The position numbers and the translations under genes were made by a program. From positions 62,001 to 126,000 of the forward strand of contig CAWDAZ010000005.1 in the NCBI GenBank assembly GCA_963800475.1: a stretch of 64,000 bases of DNA. The letters are read 5' to 3'. The notes beneath the pieces were generated by a model. That model had not been told where the DNA came from. It did no database searches and worked only from the letters and a program-made list of their open reading frames with translations. Positions 1 through 8,254 of this stretch are shown here, piece by piece. Source of the stretch: Palsa-465 sp963800475. Its GTDB lineage: Bacteria; Actinomycetota; Thermoleophilia; Solirubrobacterales; Solirubrobacteraceae. The first letter of the stretch is position 1; every line of letters begins with the position of its first letter.

Positions 1-110
1 TCGGACAGCGGCAGTTCGTCGAGCAGCCGCTGCGGCGAGGCCAGCGGCTCGACCCGCTCGATTCGCTGGTCGCGGACCGCGTCCGCCGCGCGGGAGGGGG
101 TCAGTCCCAC
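1..110 (-). CDS. Start of a second DAHP synthase (AroG-like), cut by window edge
   Basis: Only the first 36 codons are visible, from a GTG at 110 that overlaps the stop region of the upstream DAHP synthase gene. The sequence around DQRIERVEPLASPQRLLDEL fits the N-terminal arm of E. coli AroG-type DAHP synthases (pattern D-x-RI-x3-x2-L-x2-P-x3-LL-x3-P). That enzyme condenses phosphoenolpyruvate and erythrose-4-phosphate at the entry of the shikimate pathway. Position directly behind another DAHP synthase gene supports the call, but no catalytic motif is in the window. An EPSP synthase start (VEPLASP) was considered; the following residues do not continue into its GDKS motif. Confidence 0.5.
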   Translation of the reverse strand, partial: MGLTPSRAADAVRDQRIERVEPLASPQRLLDELPLS

Positions 111-911
111 CGCGACCTTCCCAGCGCGGCGGCGGCACGGACCCGCTCCGCGTAGGCGGACAGCTCGTCGGTGCGCAGCGCCTGTGGCCCGTCGCACACC
201 GCCTCCTCGGGACGCGGGTGCACCTCGACGAGCAGCCCGTCGGCCCCGGCGGCCGCGGCCGCGAGCGACAGCGGCGTGACCAGCTCGCGCCGGCCGGCCG
301 CGTGGCTCGGGTCCACGATCACCGGGAGCGTGGGTGCGCTCCTTGAGCGCCGGCACCGCAGCGAGGTCGAGCGTGAACCGGTACGCGGTCTCGAACGTCC
401 GGATCCCGCGCTCGCACAGCAGCACCGACTCGTTGCCCTCCTTGAGGACGTACTCGGCCGAGCACAGCAGCTCGTCGAGCGTGCTCGACAGGCCGCGCTT
501 CAGCAGCACCGGGCTGCCGGAGCGCCCCGCTTCGGTCAGCAGCGGGTAGTTCTGCATGTTGCGCGACCCGATCTGGAGCACGTCGGCGACCTCGAGCACG
601 CTGTCCAGCTCCCGCGGGTCCATCACCTCGGTGATCACCGGGAGCCCGGTCTCGGCCTTGGCCTCCGCGAGCAGCCTCAGGCCCTCGGCGCCGAGTCCCT
701 GGAACGCGTACGGGGAGGTGCGCGGCTTGTAGGCGCCGCCGCGAAGCAGCGTGCCGCCGGCATCGCGCACTGCGATCGCCGTTTCGAGCAGTTGCTCGCG
801 CGACTCGACCGCGCACGGCCCGGCGATCAGCGCAAACGCCTCGCCGCCAATCGTGCGGCCGGCGATCTCGAGCACTGCGCGCTCCGCTGGTCTCGGTTCT
901 GTCGCGATCAT
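101..911 (-). pseudogene. aroF: DAHP synthase, AroF type I-beta, with a one-base frameshift
   Basis: First enzyme of the shikimate pathway. From ATG 911 (AAAGGA ribosome site about 8 bases upstream) the frame encodes IAGPCAVES, the RGGAYKPRTSPYAFQG loop, QIGSRNMQNYPLL and LLCERGIRTFE, all hallmarks of the small I-beta family (about 270 residues). After ALKERTH the next conserved block, LPVIVDPSHAAGRREL, is in another frame (GTG at 322) and continues to the TGA at 101. One extra base near 329 explains the shift. It could be a true mutation or an assembly error; both halves are otherwise intact and have normal codon usage. The unshifted frame stays open across the scar and runs into the frame of the next gene. 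Expression is probably controlled by the aromatic leader peptide upstream. Confidence 0.8.
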
Positions 912-983
912 CTTGCTGGTCCTTTCTGAAAGCCTGGAGAACTGTAGGGAAGGGCGGGTCGCGGGCCCGCGGAGGGGATGTGC

Positions 984-1066
984 GGCGCTCGAGAGCTCGA
1001 TCGTGCCCGCTTGCGCGGCGGGCGGAGGTGGGAGCAGGGTCGAGCGCCTAGCTAAATCGCCAGGCG
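984..1066 (-). promoter_or_regulatory. Putative transcription attenuator of aroF
   Basis: Two mutually exclusive RNA stems can be drawn on the minus strand downstream of the aromatic codons. Stem A pairs 1062-1066 with 1045-1049 (CGCCT/AGGCG), covering the end of the leader-peptide frame. Stem B pairs 1040-1048 with 984-992 (GGCGCTCGA/TCGAGCGCC, 9 perfect pairs) and encloses an inner 6-bp stem 1018-1023/1005-1010. They share 1045-1048, so a ribosome stalled on the aromatic codons could switch between them. A clear U-rich terminator tract before aroF was not found, so the terminator step could be Rho-dependent or act on translation. Confidence 0.5.
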
Positions 1067-1095
1067 TACCAGTAGCCGAACGTCGCGGCGTTCAT
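1048..1095 (-). CDS. Aromatic-residue leader peptide upstream of aroF
   Basis: A 15-codon frame reads MNAATFGYWYAWRFS and stops with TAG at 1048. Six of its last ten residues are aromatic and all three aromatic amino acids are present, which fits attenuation control of the enzyme common to Phe, Tyr and Trp synthesis. The same frame has earlier in-frame ATGs at 1128 and 1179, giving 26- or 43-residue versions; no strong ribosome site marks one of them, so the start is uncertain. It lies 137 bases ahead of the aroF ATG on the same strand, with alternative hairpins between. Leader peptides of this kind are established for trp, phe and actinobacterial aro genes; this one is recognised from the sequence alone. 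Confidence 0.6.
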   Translation of the reverse strand: MNAATFGYWYAWRFS

Positions 1096-1201
1096 GCGAG
1101 CGCTGGGGCTACAGGCCGTCATCGCCATGGGTTCTACCAGAGGGAGCCGCGGATTCCAAGCGTGGTCGGTTCGGTTCATGGTGAACCCAAAGGGACCGCG
1201 C

Positions 1202-2287
1202 TCAGCCGAGGATCTCCGCGAGCGCGCCTACGAACCGCTCGTTCTCGTGCTCGGTGCCCACCGTCACGCGCACCGCGCCCTCGCGACCGAGCGATTTCCC
1301 TGCCCGGACGAGCACCCGGCGCTCAGCCAGCCCGCTCACGACGTCGTGCTCGTCGGCCTGCTCCGGCAGCCGCAGCCAGATGAAGTTCGTGTCGGACGCC
1401 GCCACCCACAGACCCAGCGCGCGGACGGCCTCCTCAAGCGACAGCCGGTTCGCGATCGTCTGCTCGACGCGCCGCTCGACCTCGTCCTGGTGGCGGAGCG
1501 CCTCCAGCGCCGCCGCCTGCGCGCCGATCCCGAGATAGAACGGCTGACGCACCTGGTCGACGGCGATCCGGAAGTCGACCGATCCCGACAGCCCGTACCC
1601 GACCCGCAGCCCGGCGAGGCCGTACACCTTCGAGAAGGTCCTCAGCAGCACCAGGTTCGGGTGGCGCTTCAGCAGCTCCACCGATGCGTAGGGGTCGCCG
1701 AGCGCCAGTGAGAACTCGGCGTACGCCTCGTCGAGGATCACGCACACGTTCGGCGACACACGCTCGAGGAACCGTTGCACCTGGTCCAGGCCGATCGCCG
1801 TGGACGTCGGGTTGTTGGGGTTGCAGATCAGCACCAGCCTGGTCGCGACCGTCACCTCCTCGAGCATCGCGTCGAGGTCGTGGCGGTCCTCGTCGTCGAG
1901 CGGCACCTGGATCGCGCGGGCGCCCGAGGCGGCCGCGAGGTGCGGGTAGACGCTGAATGCCGGCCACGCGTACACGAGCTCAGCGCCCGGCTCGAGCAGC
2001 GCCTCGCCGGCGGCGAGCAGGATTTCGCACGACCCATTGCCGAGCGCGATCCGCTCCGCTGGGATCCCGTAGCGGTCCGCGAGCGCGCCGCGGAGCCGGG
2101 AGTACGACGGGTCCGGATACCGGTTCGCGCCGGCGATCACCCGCTGCGCCGCCTCCACGACCGCGGGCAGCGGCGCGAAGTACGACTCGTTCGAGGCGAG
2201 CATCGCGACGTCGTCGCCGAGGTCGTAGCCGCCGGCGATGGGATAGGAGGGAATCCGGCGGATCCGCGCCGCGAACTCGATCGGCAT
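1202..2287 (-). CDS. hisC: HisC-like histidinol-phosphate/aromatic aminotransferase
   Basis: PLP-dependent class I/II aminotransferase of 361 residues, normal for HisC. Visible landmarks: the ASNES substrate loop near 31, NPNNPTS near 156, DEAYAEF near 186, the PLP lysine in RTFSKVYGLAGLR (K220) and the RVLVRAGKSLG C-terminal region. HisC converts imidazole-acetol phosphate to histidinol phosphate; close relatives transaminate phenylpyruvate and hydroxyphenylpyruvate. With aroH directly upstream (8 bases apart) and a DAHP synthase next downstream, an aromatic aminotransferase role is at least as likely as a histidine one. ATG 2287 is preferred over upstream in-frame starts because those lie inside aroH. 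Confidence 0.85.
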   Translation of the reverse strand: MPIEFAARIRRIPSYPIAGGYDLGDDVAMLASNESYFAPLPAVVEAAQRVIAGANRYPDPSYSRLRGALADRYGIPAERIALGNGSCEILLAAGEALLEPGAELVYAWPAFSVYPHLAAASGARAIQVPLDDEDRHDLDAMLEEVTVATRLVLICNPNNPTSTAIGLDQVQRFLERVSPNVCVILDEAYAEFSLALGDPYASVELLKRHPNLVLLRTFSKVYGLAGLRVGYGLSGSVDFRIAVDQVRQPFYLGIGAQAAALEALRHQDEVERRVEQTIANRLSLEEAVRALGLWVAASDTNFIWLRLPEQADEHDVVSGLAERRVLVRAGKSLGREGAVRVTVGTEHENERFVGALAEILG

Positions 2288-2295
2288 TACGCCGC

Positions 2296-2661
2296 TTATT
2301 GTGCCGCGTCGAGGTCGGCCCGCAGCGAGCGCGCCCTGTGGAGGTATGCATGCCGAGGCGTGTGATCGTCGGCCGCGTAGTAGTGGACCAGCACGCGCAC
2401 CACCCCATGGAGCGACCCCGGAACCGGCACCTCGCGGGCGCACAGAAGCGCCACCGAGTCCAGGCCGACCTGCCGCGCCGCGACGGCCGGGAACTCCGCG
2501 TCGAGGTCGTCGGTGACGGTGAAGATGCAGCTGACCATCGCGTCGGGCTCGAGCGCGTTGCGGTCCATCAGCTCTCGCATCAGCTCGCCGGTGGCGGCGA
2601 GGATCGTGTCGGCCTGGTTGGACTCGACGCTAGTCGCGCCCCGGAGAGCGAAGAGCCGCAT
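2296..2661 (-). CDS. aroH: Chorismate mutase, AroH type
   Basis: 121 residues, the size of the Bacillus AroH family, which forms a trimer and converts chorismate to prephenate. The N-terminal MRLFALRGATSVESN carries the conserved Arg and the ATSV stretch; RELMDRN, SCIFTVTDDLDAEFPAVAARQ and VPVPGSLHGVVRVLVH are diagnostic blocks. The start at 2661 lies inside the end of the upstream membrane-protein gene (32-base overlap). The next gene, hisC, starts 8 bases after the stop, so the pair is very likely co-transcribed and makes successive intermediates of Phe/Tyr synthesis. Confidence 0.9.
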   Translation of the reverse strand: MRLFALRGATSVESNQADTILAATGELMRELMDRNALEPDAMVSCIFTVTDDLDAEFPAVAARQVGLDSVALLCAREVPVPGSLHGVVRVLVHYYAADDHTPRHAYLHRARSLRADLDAAQ

Positions 2662-4315
2662 GGGCGGGTGATTCTGCCAGAGCCCCCTCCGGCGGGCCCG
2701 GCGAGCTGATGCGGTACACGGCCGCGCACCCGAACCGGCGGACGGTCGAGGAGATCCCCGCGAGCATCCGCGCGACGCTCGCCGGAGAGCTGCAGTCGGT
2801 GAGCACGAACCTGGCGCCGACCTGGTTGACCAGTGGCGCGGCCCGGGTCGGAGGAATCGTCCCGTCGAGCAGCTGCTGGGCGAGCTGCGCCCGCTCGGCG
2901 CACCCCGGCTGAGACCACAGGCAATCGCCGACGAACGTCCGCCGCCCGGTCTGCGCCGGCACGATCGAACCCAGGTAGAAGCGGGTGAGGACACCGCCGG
3001 GCTCGCGGTTGGACGTCAGGTAGCGGAGCGCGTCGCGTTCGCCGTTGGTGATGAAGTTGGCGTTGCCGGCCTGCGGGGCGACCAGCTGCTCGGCGCTGTG
3101 CAGCTCCCAGTAGGTGGCCGGGATCGTGCACACGGCGATCGCCGCGGCGCCGATCAGCTTGCGGTGCGGGAGCCGTCCGAACCCGAGCCGCTGGACGCCC
3201 TCGACCGCGAGCACCGCGAGCGGCAGCGTGATCCCCTCGAATGCGTGCAGTGGCGTGGCCGACAGCTTGGTCACCGACAGCACGAAGATCACCGCCGCCG
3301 CCAGCGGCCAGACGCGCGTGACGGTCCCCAGGAAGGTCCGCGGCCGGCGGGCGAACGCCGGCACCGATGCGATCAGCAGCGGCGCCAGCGCGAGCGCGAG
3401 CGTCCAGAACGAGAACGCGTGCTTGCTCGCTTCTCGTGCCTGCTCCCAGGAGCTGTCGATGCGGCCGAGCAGCAGGTAGTAGAGGAGCGGAGCCGCCGTC
3501 GCGGCAATCGTCGCGACCGGCAGCGCGACCCCGGGACGCCGTCGCGTCCCGCGCCACGCCGCGAGCTCCGCGCCCAGCACGATCAGGGTCAGCAGCTCTC
3601 CCTGCCACGGGTGCAGCGCGCTCGCGGTCGCACCCAGCACGGCGGCGATCAACAGATAGCGCCGCGAGCCGCCGCGCCGGGCGCGGTCGTACGCGAGCAG
3701 TGCGAACACCATCACGCCGAGCGCCAGCAGCCCAAACGTGTAGCCCCACGAGAGGAACCCGGCGAACAGGTCGCCGACCACCCCGAACGATCCCTCGACG
3801 ATCGTGAACGACCCGAAGAACAGCGCCAGCACGAGCGCCGCGCGGCGCGGCCAGACGCCGGGCACGGTCCGGCGGACGTAGGCATCGAAGCCGAGGAACG
3901 CCACGAGCACCGCGATCGGCTTCCAGACGAGCAGCGCCAGCCACGGCGCGACTCCGAGCGCGGTCAGGCCCGCGGACATCGTGATCGCGGGCATGAAGTA
4001 GTCCGCCGGCGTGTCTCGCAGCACGAACAGGTTCGACGACAGCAGGTGGTGCGACGCCGACTGGATCCAGGCCAGGTACTGCATCTGATCGACGAGGTAG
4101 ACACCGTCGGTGCCCGTCCACACGCGGCCGTGAGCGATCACCTGGAACAGGTCGACGGCCAGCACCCACAGCGACACGAGCCCGAACGCCGCGAGCACGG
4201 CGAGCTCGAACCCGTCCAGCCTCGGCCGCCGCTTTGCAGCCGGCGGCGACGGAGCCGCCTTGTGGCGTGCGGGCGCGATCCGGGGTACGCCCGCGACATC
4301 AAGTTCTGCGCGCAT
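2630..4315 (-). CDS. Polytopic membrane protein, possible GT-C glycosyltransferase
   Basis: 561 residues with a basic N-terminal tail, about ten hydrophobic segments between roughly 40 and 390, and a soluble C-terminal domain. After the first membrane segment the loop reads GVYLVDQMQYLAWIQSASHH, and further loops carry paired acidic/aromatic residues, the layout of lipid-linked sugar transferases of the GT-C fold. No family could be named from sequence alone. Its 3' end overlaps aroH by 32 bases; the next upstream gene on the same strand is an MptB-like transferase 46 bases away, so a role in envelope polysaccharide synthesis is a reasonable guess. Confidence 0.6.
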   Translation of the reverse strand: MRAELDVAGVPRIAPARHKAAPSPPAAKRRPRLDGFELAVLAAFGLVSLWVLAVDLFQVIAHGRVWTGTDGVYLVDQMQYLAWIQSASHHLLSSNLFVLRDTPADYFMPAITMSAGLTALGVAPWLALLVWKPIAVLVAFLGFDAYVRRTVPGVWPRRAALVLALFFGSFTIVEGSFGVVGDLFAGFLSWGYTFGLLALGVMVFALLAYDRARRGGSRRYLLIAAVLGATASALHPWQGELLTLIVLGAELAAWRGTRRRPGVALPVATIAATAAPLLYYLLLGRIDSSWEQAREASKHAFSFWTLALALAPLLIASVPAFARRPRTFLGTVTRVWPLAAAVIFVLSVTKLSATPLHAFEGITLPLAVLAVEGVQRLGFGRLPHRKLIGAAAIAVCTIPATYWELHSAEQLVAPQAGNANFITNGERDALRYLTSNREPGGVLTRFYLGSIVPAQTGRRTFVGDCLWSQPGCAERAQLAQQLLDGTIPPTRAAPLVNQVGARFVLTDCSSPASVARMLAGISSTVRRFGCAAVYRISSPGPPEGALAESPAHAALRSPGRD

Positions 4316-4361
4316 CGCCCAGCGACGCTAACAGGATGCTAATAATCAGACCGTAAACGGC

Positions 4362-5900
4362 CTAGCGCGAGAGCGTGTGCTGCAACTTCGAGGACGCGTG
4401 GCCGGCGGGAGTGCCGAGCGGGTCGAGTCCGTGGTTCGAGAGGTAGATGCCCGTCGCCGGGATGAACGTCAAGACCAGGAACGCGGTCAGCGCCAGCATC
4501 GCGCGGCGAAGCGCCGGGCTGGCGCCCAGCGCCGCCAGCGGCGCGAGCCAGATCAGGTACCACGGCATCAGCCACGCGAGGCTCGCGATCAGCGCCAGCG
4601 TCGCCCAACCCGCGCGCGAGAGCCAGTCGCTGCGCCGCCGTAGCAGCACCAGGATCGCGATCACCACCGCCGCGTCGGCGAACCGAAGCAGCAGCGGCGT
4701 GCCGCCACCGATCCCGAGCGCGAGCCCGACCACGTTCGGGATGCTCAACGCCGTCAGCAGCGTGCTCTGATCCTGGAGATTCGGCAGCGACAGCCCAAAC
4801 AGCGCCACCGTCACCGCGGCCAGCGGGATCGCCCCGAGCAGCGCGCCGGCGAGGATCCGGAGCCGCCGGCGGCCGGACCCGACCGCGAGCAGCAGGAACG
4901 GGAGCAGCAGCACGGCGGTGAACTTCACCGCCACCGCGAGCATCAACACCGCCCCGGCAAAGAAATCGGGCCATAGCGAACCCGGGTCGTCGCGCTGTCC
5001 GGTGATCAGCACGATCGCCGCCATCGACGGCACCAGCATGAAGAAGTCGTTGTGGAAGCCCCCGAGCGCGAACACGACGTAGATCGGGTTGAGCGCGACG
5101 AGCGCGAGCACGATCCGCGGATCGCGGCCGAGCTGGACCGCGCAGCGCCACAGCAGCCCGAGGAACGCGAGGCTCGCGAGCACCGTGACGACCTTCAGCA
5201 CCCAGTACGAGGCCGACAGCGACCCGACCGGCAACGCGTAGGTCGCAGCCGTGAACAGCGGGCCGTAGGGGCTGTGCAGGTTGTGCCAGGTCGAGAACCG
5301 GAACACCGGGTCGTGCACCTCGGCCCCGATCACGTGCGTATACGGGTTGAGGTGGTGAAGCGCGCCGAGCCGCGCGTAGCCGATGTAGTTGAAGAGGTCG
5401 GTCAGCTGCAGCGGCGGGCTGAGCAGCAGCAGCGCGTGGATCGCGAGCACAGTGACCACGATCGCGCGGGTGGAGAGGCTGCGCGCGGCTGCGAGCACGA
5501 CTCCGTAGGCGACCGTCATCAGAACCACGACCGCGCTCAGTCCGTAGGCGAGCGTCAGCAGGTTGTTCGGCAGGCCGGCGAACAGCGTGTGCAGCGGCCC
5601 GGCCTCCCAGAGCGGGAACACCTGATCCGAGCGCGGGACCAGCACCGACGGACCGGCGGTCGCGAACGCAACGACCGCGAGCACCCCGGCGACGATCGAG
5701 CCAAGCGCGATTCGGCCGGCGAGCGGACCGACGACGATCCGGACACGCGGCATCGGCACGCGGCCGAGCGACGGCGCCGTCGGCTGCGGCAGCGCGACGG
5801 TGCCGTCCGCCGCGGCCGCGGATCCGGCCACGGACGCGGCGGGCAGCGCGGCCGATCGAAGGCCGACTGGGCCGTCCCGGTGTGCGGCGCTTGGACTCAT
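4362..5900 (-). CDS. MptB-like alpha-mannosyltransferase (GT-C membrane protein)
   Basis: Integral membrane protein of 512 residues from ATG 5900; a GTG at 5981 would add 27 but would run through the palindrome at 5962-5986, so the shorter start is chosen. It has about 12 membrane segments. Motifs such as QLTDLFNYIGYARLGALHHLNPYTH, SPYGPLFT, NPIYVVFALGGFHNDFFM and the WLMPWYLIWLAPLAAL end match polyprenol-phosphomannose-dependent alpha-1,6-mannosyltransferases. It is clearly a distant relative of the gene at 57873-59258, which has the same motif order. Likely role: extending a mannan or lipoglycan on the outer face of the membrane. It is divergent from the glycosyltransferase at 5997. Confidence 0.75.
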   Translation of the reverse strand: MSPSAAHRDGPVGLRSAALPAASVAGSAAAADGTVALPQPTAPSLGRVPMPRVRIVVGPLAGRIALGSIVAGVLAVVAFATAGPSVLVPRSDQVFPLWEAGPLHTLFAGLPNNLLTLAYGLSAVVVLMTVAYGVVLAAARSLSTRAIVVTVLAIHALLLLSPPLQLTDLFNYIGYARLGALHHLNPYTHVIGAEVHDPVFRFSTWHNLHSPYGPLFTAATYALPVGSLSASYWVLKVVTVLASLAFLGLLWRCAVQLGRDPRIVLALVALNPIYVVFALGGFHNDFFMLVPSMAAIVLITGQRDDPGSLWPDFFAGAVLMLAVAVKFTAVLLLPFLLLAVGSGRRRLRILAGALLGAIPLAAVTVALFGLSLPNLQDQSTLLTALSIPNVVGLALGIGGGTPLLLRFADAAVVIAILVLLRRRSDWLSRAGWATLALIASLAWLMPWYLIWLAPLAALGASPALRRAMLALTAFLVLTFIPATGIYLSNHGLDPLGTPAGHASSKLQHTLSR

Positions 5901-5961
5901 TTTCAGTGCAGATAGTGCCCGTCGCCGCGTGGGCATTGCGGCGGCAGCGGGTTGAAATCGT

Positions 5962-5986
5962 GTTAAGAGGATGCCATCCACTTAAC
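5962..5986. promoter_or_regulatory. 25-bp palindrome between divergent glycosyltransferase genes
   Basis: Arms GTTAAG-x-GGATG and CATCC-x-CTTAAC are perfectly complementary, with single unpaired positions at 5968/5980 and at the centre 5974. The element fills the spacer between the divergent genes starting at 5900 (minus) and 5997 (plus), where a shared operator for a dimeric repressor or activator would sit. It is AT-richer than the surroundings. No regulator gene is adjacent. Confidence 0.55.
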
Positions 5987-5996
5987 ATCCCGCCCG

Positions 5997-7562
5997 GTGA
6001 GCGTCGGCACTTTCGCCCCCGACACGCGGCCCCGTCCGCGGCCGGCGAGGCCTCGGGAGCGCGCCCGAGCGGCGCTCGCCGACCCGGTGATGGTGGGAGT
6101 TCTCGCGCTGACGGCGCTGGCCGCGGTGCTGCGCTTCTACCGCCTGGGGCACCAGGGCTTCTGGTTCGACGAGGCAAACACCGCGCTGCTGGTCCACTTC
6201 TCGCCGGGCAAGATGCTGGGACTGGTCCCCCAGACCGAGTCCACTCCCCCGCTCTACTACTGCGTCGCGTGGGTCTGGGCGCGGATCTTCGGTTACGGCG
6301 AGACGGCGCTGCGCTCGCTGTCGGCGATCGCGGGCGTGCTCACGGTGCCGGTGGCATTCGGCGCCGCTCGGAAGCTGATCTCCCCCCGCGCCGGGCTGAT
6401 CGCGGCGGCGCTGACCGCGTGCAGCCCGCTGCTCGTCTGGTACTCGCAGGAGGCGCGCGCGTACGCGCTGCTGATGCTGCTGAGCGCGGCGTCGCTGCTC
6501 GCGTTCGCATACGTGCTCGAGCGACCCACACCGCGCGCCGCCGTAGCTTGGGTGATCTGCGCGGCGCTGGCGCTCGCCACGCACTACTACGCGCTGCTGG
6601 CGGTGGTCCCGGAGGCGTTGTGGCTGCTGGCCGTTCACCGCCGCAGCCGCGCGGTGCAGGTCTCATTCGCGGTGGTGGCGGTGTGCGGGCTCGCGCTGAT
6701 CCCGCTCGCGATCAGCCAGCACGGCACCGGCAAGGGCAACTGGATTTCCGGCGCGCCGCTCGGACGACGAACCGCCGAGATCTTCCCCCAGTTCGCCGCC
6801 GGGTTTCAGTCCGTCGCGTACTCGGTGCTCGAGCCGCTGGCGTTGGCGCTCGCGATCTTCGGGCTGGTGCTGCTCGCGCTCCGATCCGATCCCGAGGAGC
6901 GCGTGGGCGGGCTGATCGCGGGTGGGCTCGTGGTCGCGGGGCTGGTGCTCGCGTTCGTGCTCGTCGCGGGGGGCTTCGACGACTTGCTGACGCGCAACGT
7001 GCTGGCGCTCTGGACGCCCGCGGCGGTCGCGGTGGCGGGGGGGTTCGCGGCACGCCGGGCGCGGCTAGTCGGGCCCGCAGCGGCGATCGCGCTGTGCGGG
7101 ATCGGGCTCGCGTCGGCGATCGGGATCGCGTCGAACCGCAACTACCAGCGGCCGGACTGGCGCGGGGTCGCGCGGCTGCTGGGCGCACGCCCGGGACCGG
7201 GAGGTCGCGCGGTGTTCGTCCAGCACTACCGCGACCTGCTGCCGCTGTCGCTGTACCTGCCGGGGCTGCGGTTCATGGGCCACCGCGGCGCGGCCGTCTC
7301 GGCGCTCGACGTCGTGTCGTTCACCTCGCCGCGGAGCGCCGGCTTCTGCTGGTGGGGCTCCGCTTGCAACCTGTGGCCCTCGCGCGCGCAGGCCACGTAC
7401 GCGATTCCGGGGTTCCGGCTCGTGTCGCGCCGGCGCGTCTATCAGTTCACGGTGTTGCACATGGTCGCCGCGGGCGGGCGCGCCCGGGTCAACGCGGCGC
7501 TCGTGTCCCGCGCGCTCGAGACGACCCGCTACCGGAACGACGAACTGCTGATCCAGCGGTAG
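5997..7562 (+). CDS. GT39/PMT-family membrane glycosyltransferase
   Basis: 521 residues, about 11-12 membrane segments. The first periplasmic loop carries the acidic pair in GFWFDEANTALLVH and then ESTPPLYYCVAWVWARIFG, typical of the dolichol/polyprenol-phosphate-sugar protein mannosyltransferase (PMT/ArnT-like) family, where this Asp-Glu pair is at the active site. WYSQEARAYALLM is another family block. The donor is expected to be a polyprenyl-phosphate sugar; the acceptor cannot be told. Start is GTG 5997, with no good ribosome site. The 3' end overlaps the convergent pseudouridine synthase gene by 74 bases. Confidence 0.8.
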   Translation: MSVGTFAPDTRPRPRPARPRERARAALADPVMVGVLALTALAAVLRFYRLGHQGFWFDEANTALLVHFSPGKMLGLVPQTESTPPLYYCVAWVWARIFGYGETALRSLSAIAGVLTVPVAFGAARKLISPRAGLIAAALTACSPLLVWYSQEARAYALLMLLSAASLLAFAYVLERPTPRAAVAWVICAALALATHYYALLAVVPEALWLLAVHRRSRAVQVSFAVVAVCGLALIPLAISQHGTGKGNWISGAPLGRRTAEIFPQFAAGFQSVAYSVLEPLALALAIFGLVLLALRSDPEERVGGLIAGGLVVAGLVLAFVLVAGGFDDLLTRNVLALWTPAAVAVAGGFAARRARLVGPAAAIALCGIGLASAIGIASNRNYQRPDWRGVARLLGARPGPGGRAVFVQHYRDLLPLSLYLPGLRFMGHRGAAVSALDVVSFTSPRSAGFCWWGSACNLWPSRAQATYAIPGFRLVSRRRVYQFTVLHMVAAGGRARVNAALVSRALETTRYRNDELLIQR

Positions 7563-8247
7563 CGAGGGCACGCACCTCGGCGTCGTTCAGGCGCCGGTAG
7601 CCACCGGCGCGGAGGTCGCCGAGTTGGAGCGGCCCGAACGCGACCCGCTCGAGCCTCCGTACGCGGTGGCCGACCGCGTCGCACATGCGCCTGACCTGGC
7701 GCTTTCGGCCCTCGTGGATCGTGAGCTCGAGCGTGTCGGGCGCGAGCCGCCGGACTCGGGCCGGAGAGGTACGGCCGTCGTCGAGCTCGATCCCCTCTCG
7801 AAGCGCCTTGATCGCGGCTTCCCGCACGGGCGGCTTGGCGACGGTCGCGCGGTAGGTCTTGGGGACCTCGAACGACGGATGCGTGAGCTGGTGCGCGAGC
7901 TCACCGTCGTTGGTCAGGAGGATCAGCCCGGTGGTGTCGGCATCGAGGCGCCCGACGGGGTACAGGCGCACGGTCGCGCCGGGAATCAACGAGACAGCGG
8001 TCCGGCGTCCGTGGGTGTCTTTCGAAGTGGACACGACGCCTTGCGGTTTGTTGACGACGTACACGAGGCGCTCGGTCTCGGGACGAACTTCTCGGCCATC
8101 GAGGCGGACGGTGTCGCTGGCCGTGACGTCGCGGGCTGGATCCGTCACGGTCTCGCCGCCGACCTTCACCCTCCCCGCGCGGACGATCTCCTCAGAGGCG
8201 CGCCGCGAGGCGACGCCGGCGGCGGCGAGGTACTTGGCTAGGCGCAT
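7489..8247 (-). CDS. RsuA/RluB-type rRNA pseudouridine synthase
   Basis: 252 residues from ATG 8247. An S4 RNA-binding domain comes first (MRLAKYLAAAGVASRRASEEIVRAGRVKVGG), then the synthase domain with the catalytic aspartate in GRLDADTTGLILLTNDG and the EGRKRQVRRMCDAVGHRVRRLERVAFG block. Enzymes of this family isomerise specific uridines in 16S or 23S rRNA; which one cannot be decided here. A basic C-terminal tail of about 25 residues overlaps the convergent glycosyltransferase gene by 74 bases, which may mean the tail is a late extension caused by loss of an earlier stop. An rRNA-modifying partner, rlmN, is divergent from it. Confidence 0.88.
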   Translation of the reverse strand: MRLAKYLAAAGVASRRASEEIVRAGRVKVGGETVTDPARDVTASDTVRLDGREVRPETERLVYVVNKPQGVVSTSKDTHGRRTAVSLIPGATVRLYPVGRLDADTTGLILLTNDGELAHQLTHPSFEVPKTYRATVAKPPVREAAIKALREGIELDDGRTSPARVRRLAPDTLELTIHEGRKRQVRRMCDAVGHRVRRLERVAFGPLQLGDLRAGGYRRLNDAEVRALATAGSAVRRSGSGSSRARGTRAPR

Positions 8248-8254
8248 GTGCTCG

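Noticed and set aside
300..345. Programmed frameshift in aroF
   Set aside because: No slippery run, strong hairpin or internal ribosome-site-like stimulator was seen at the shift point; mutation or sequencing error is more likely.
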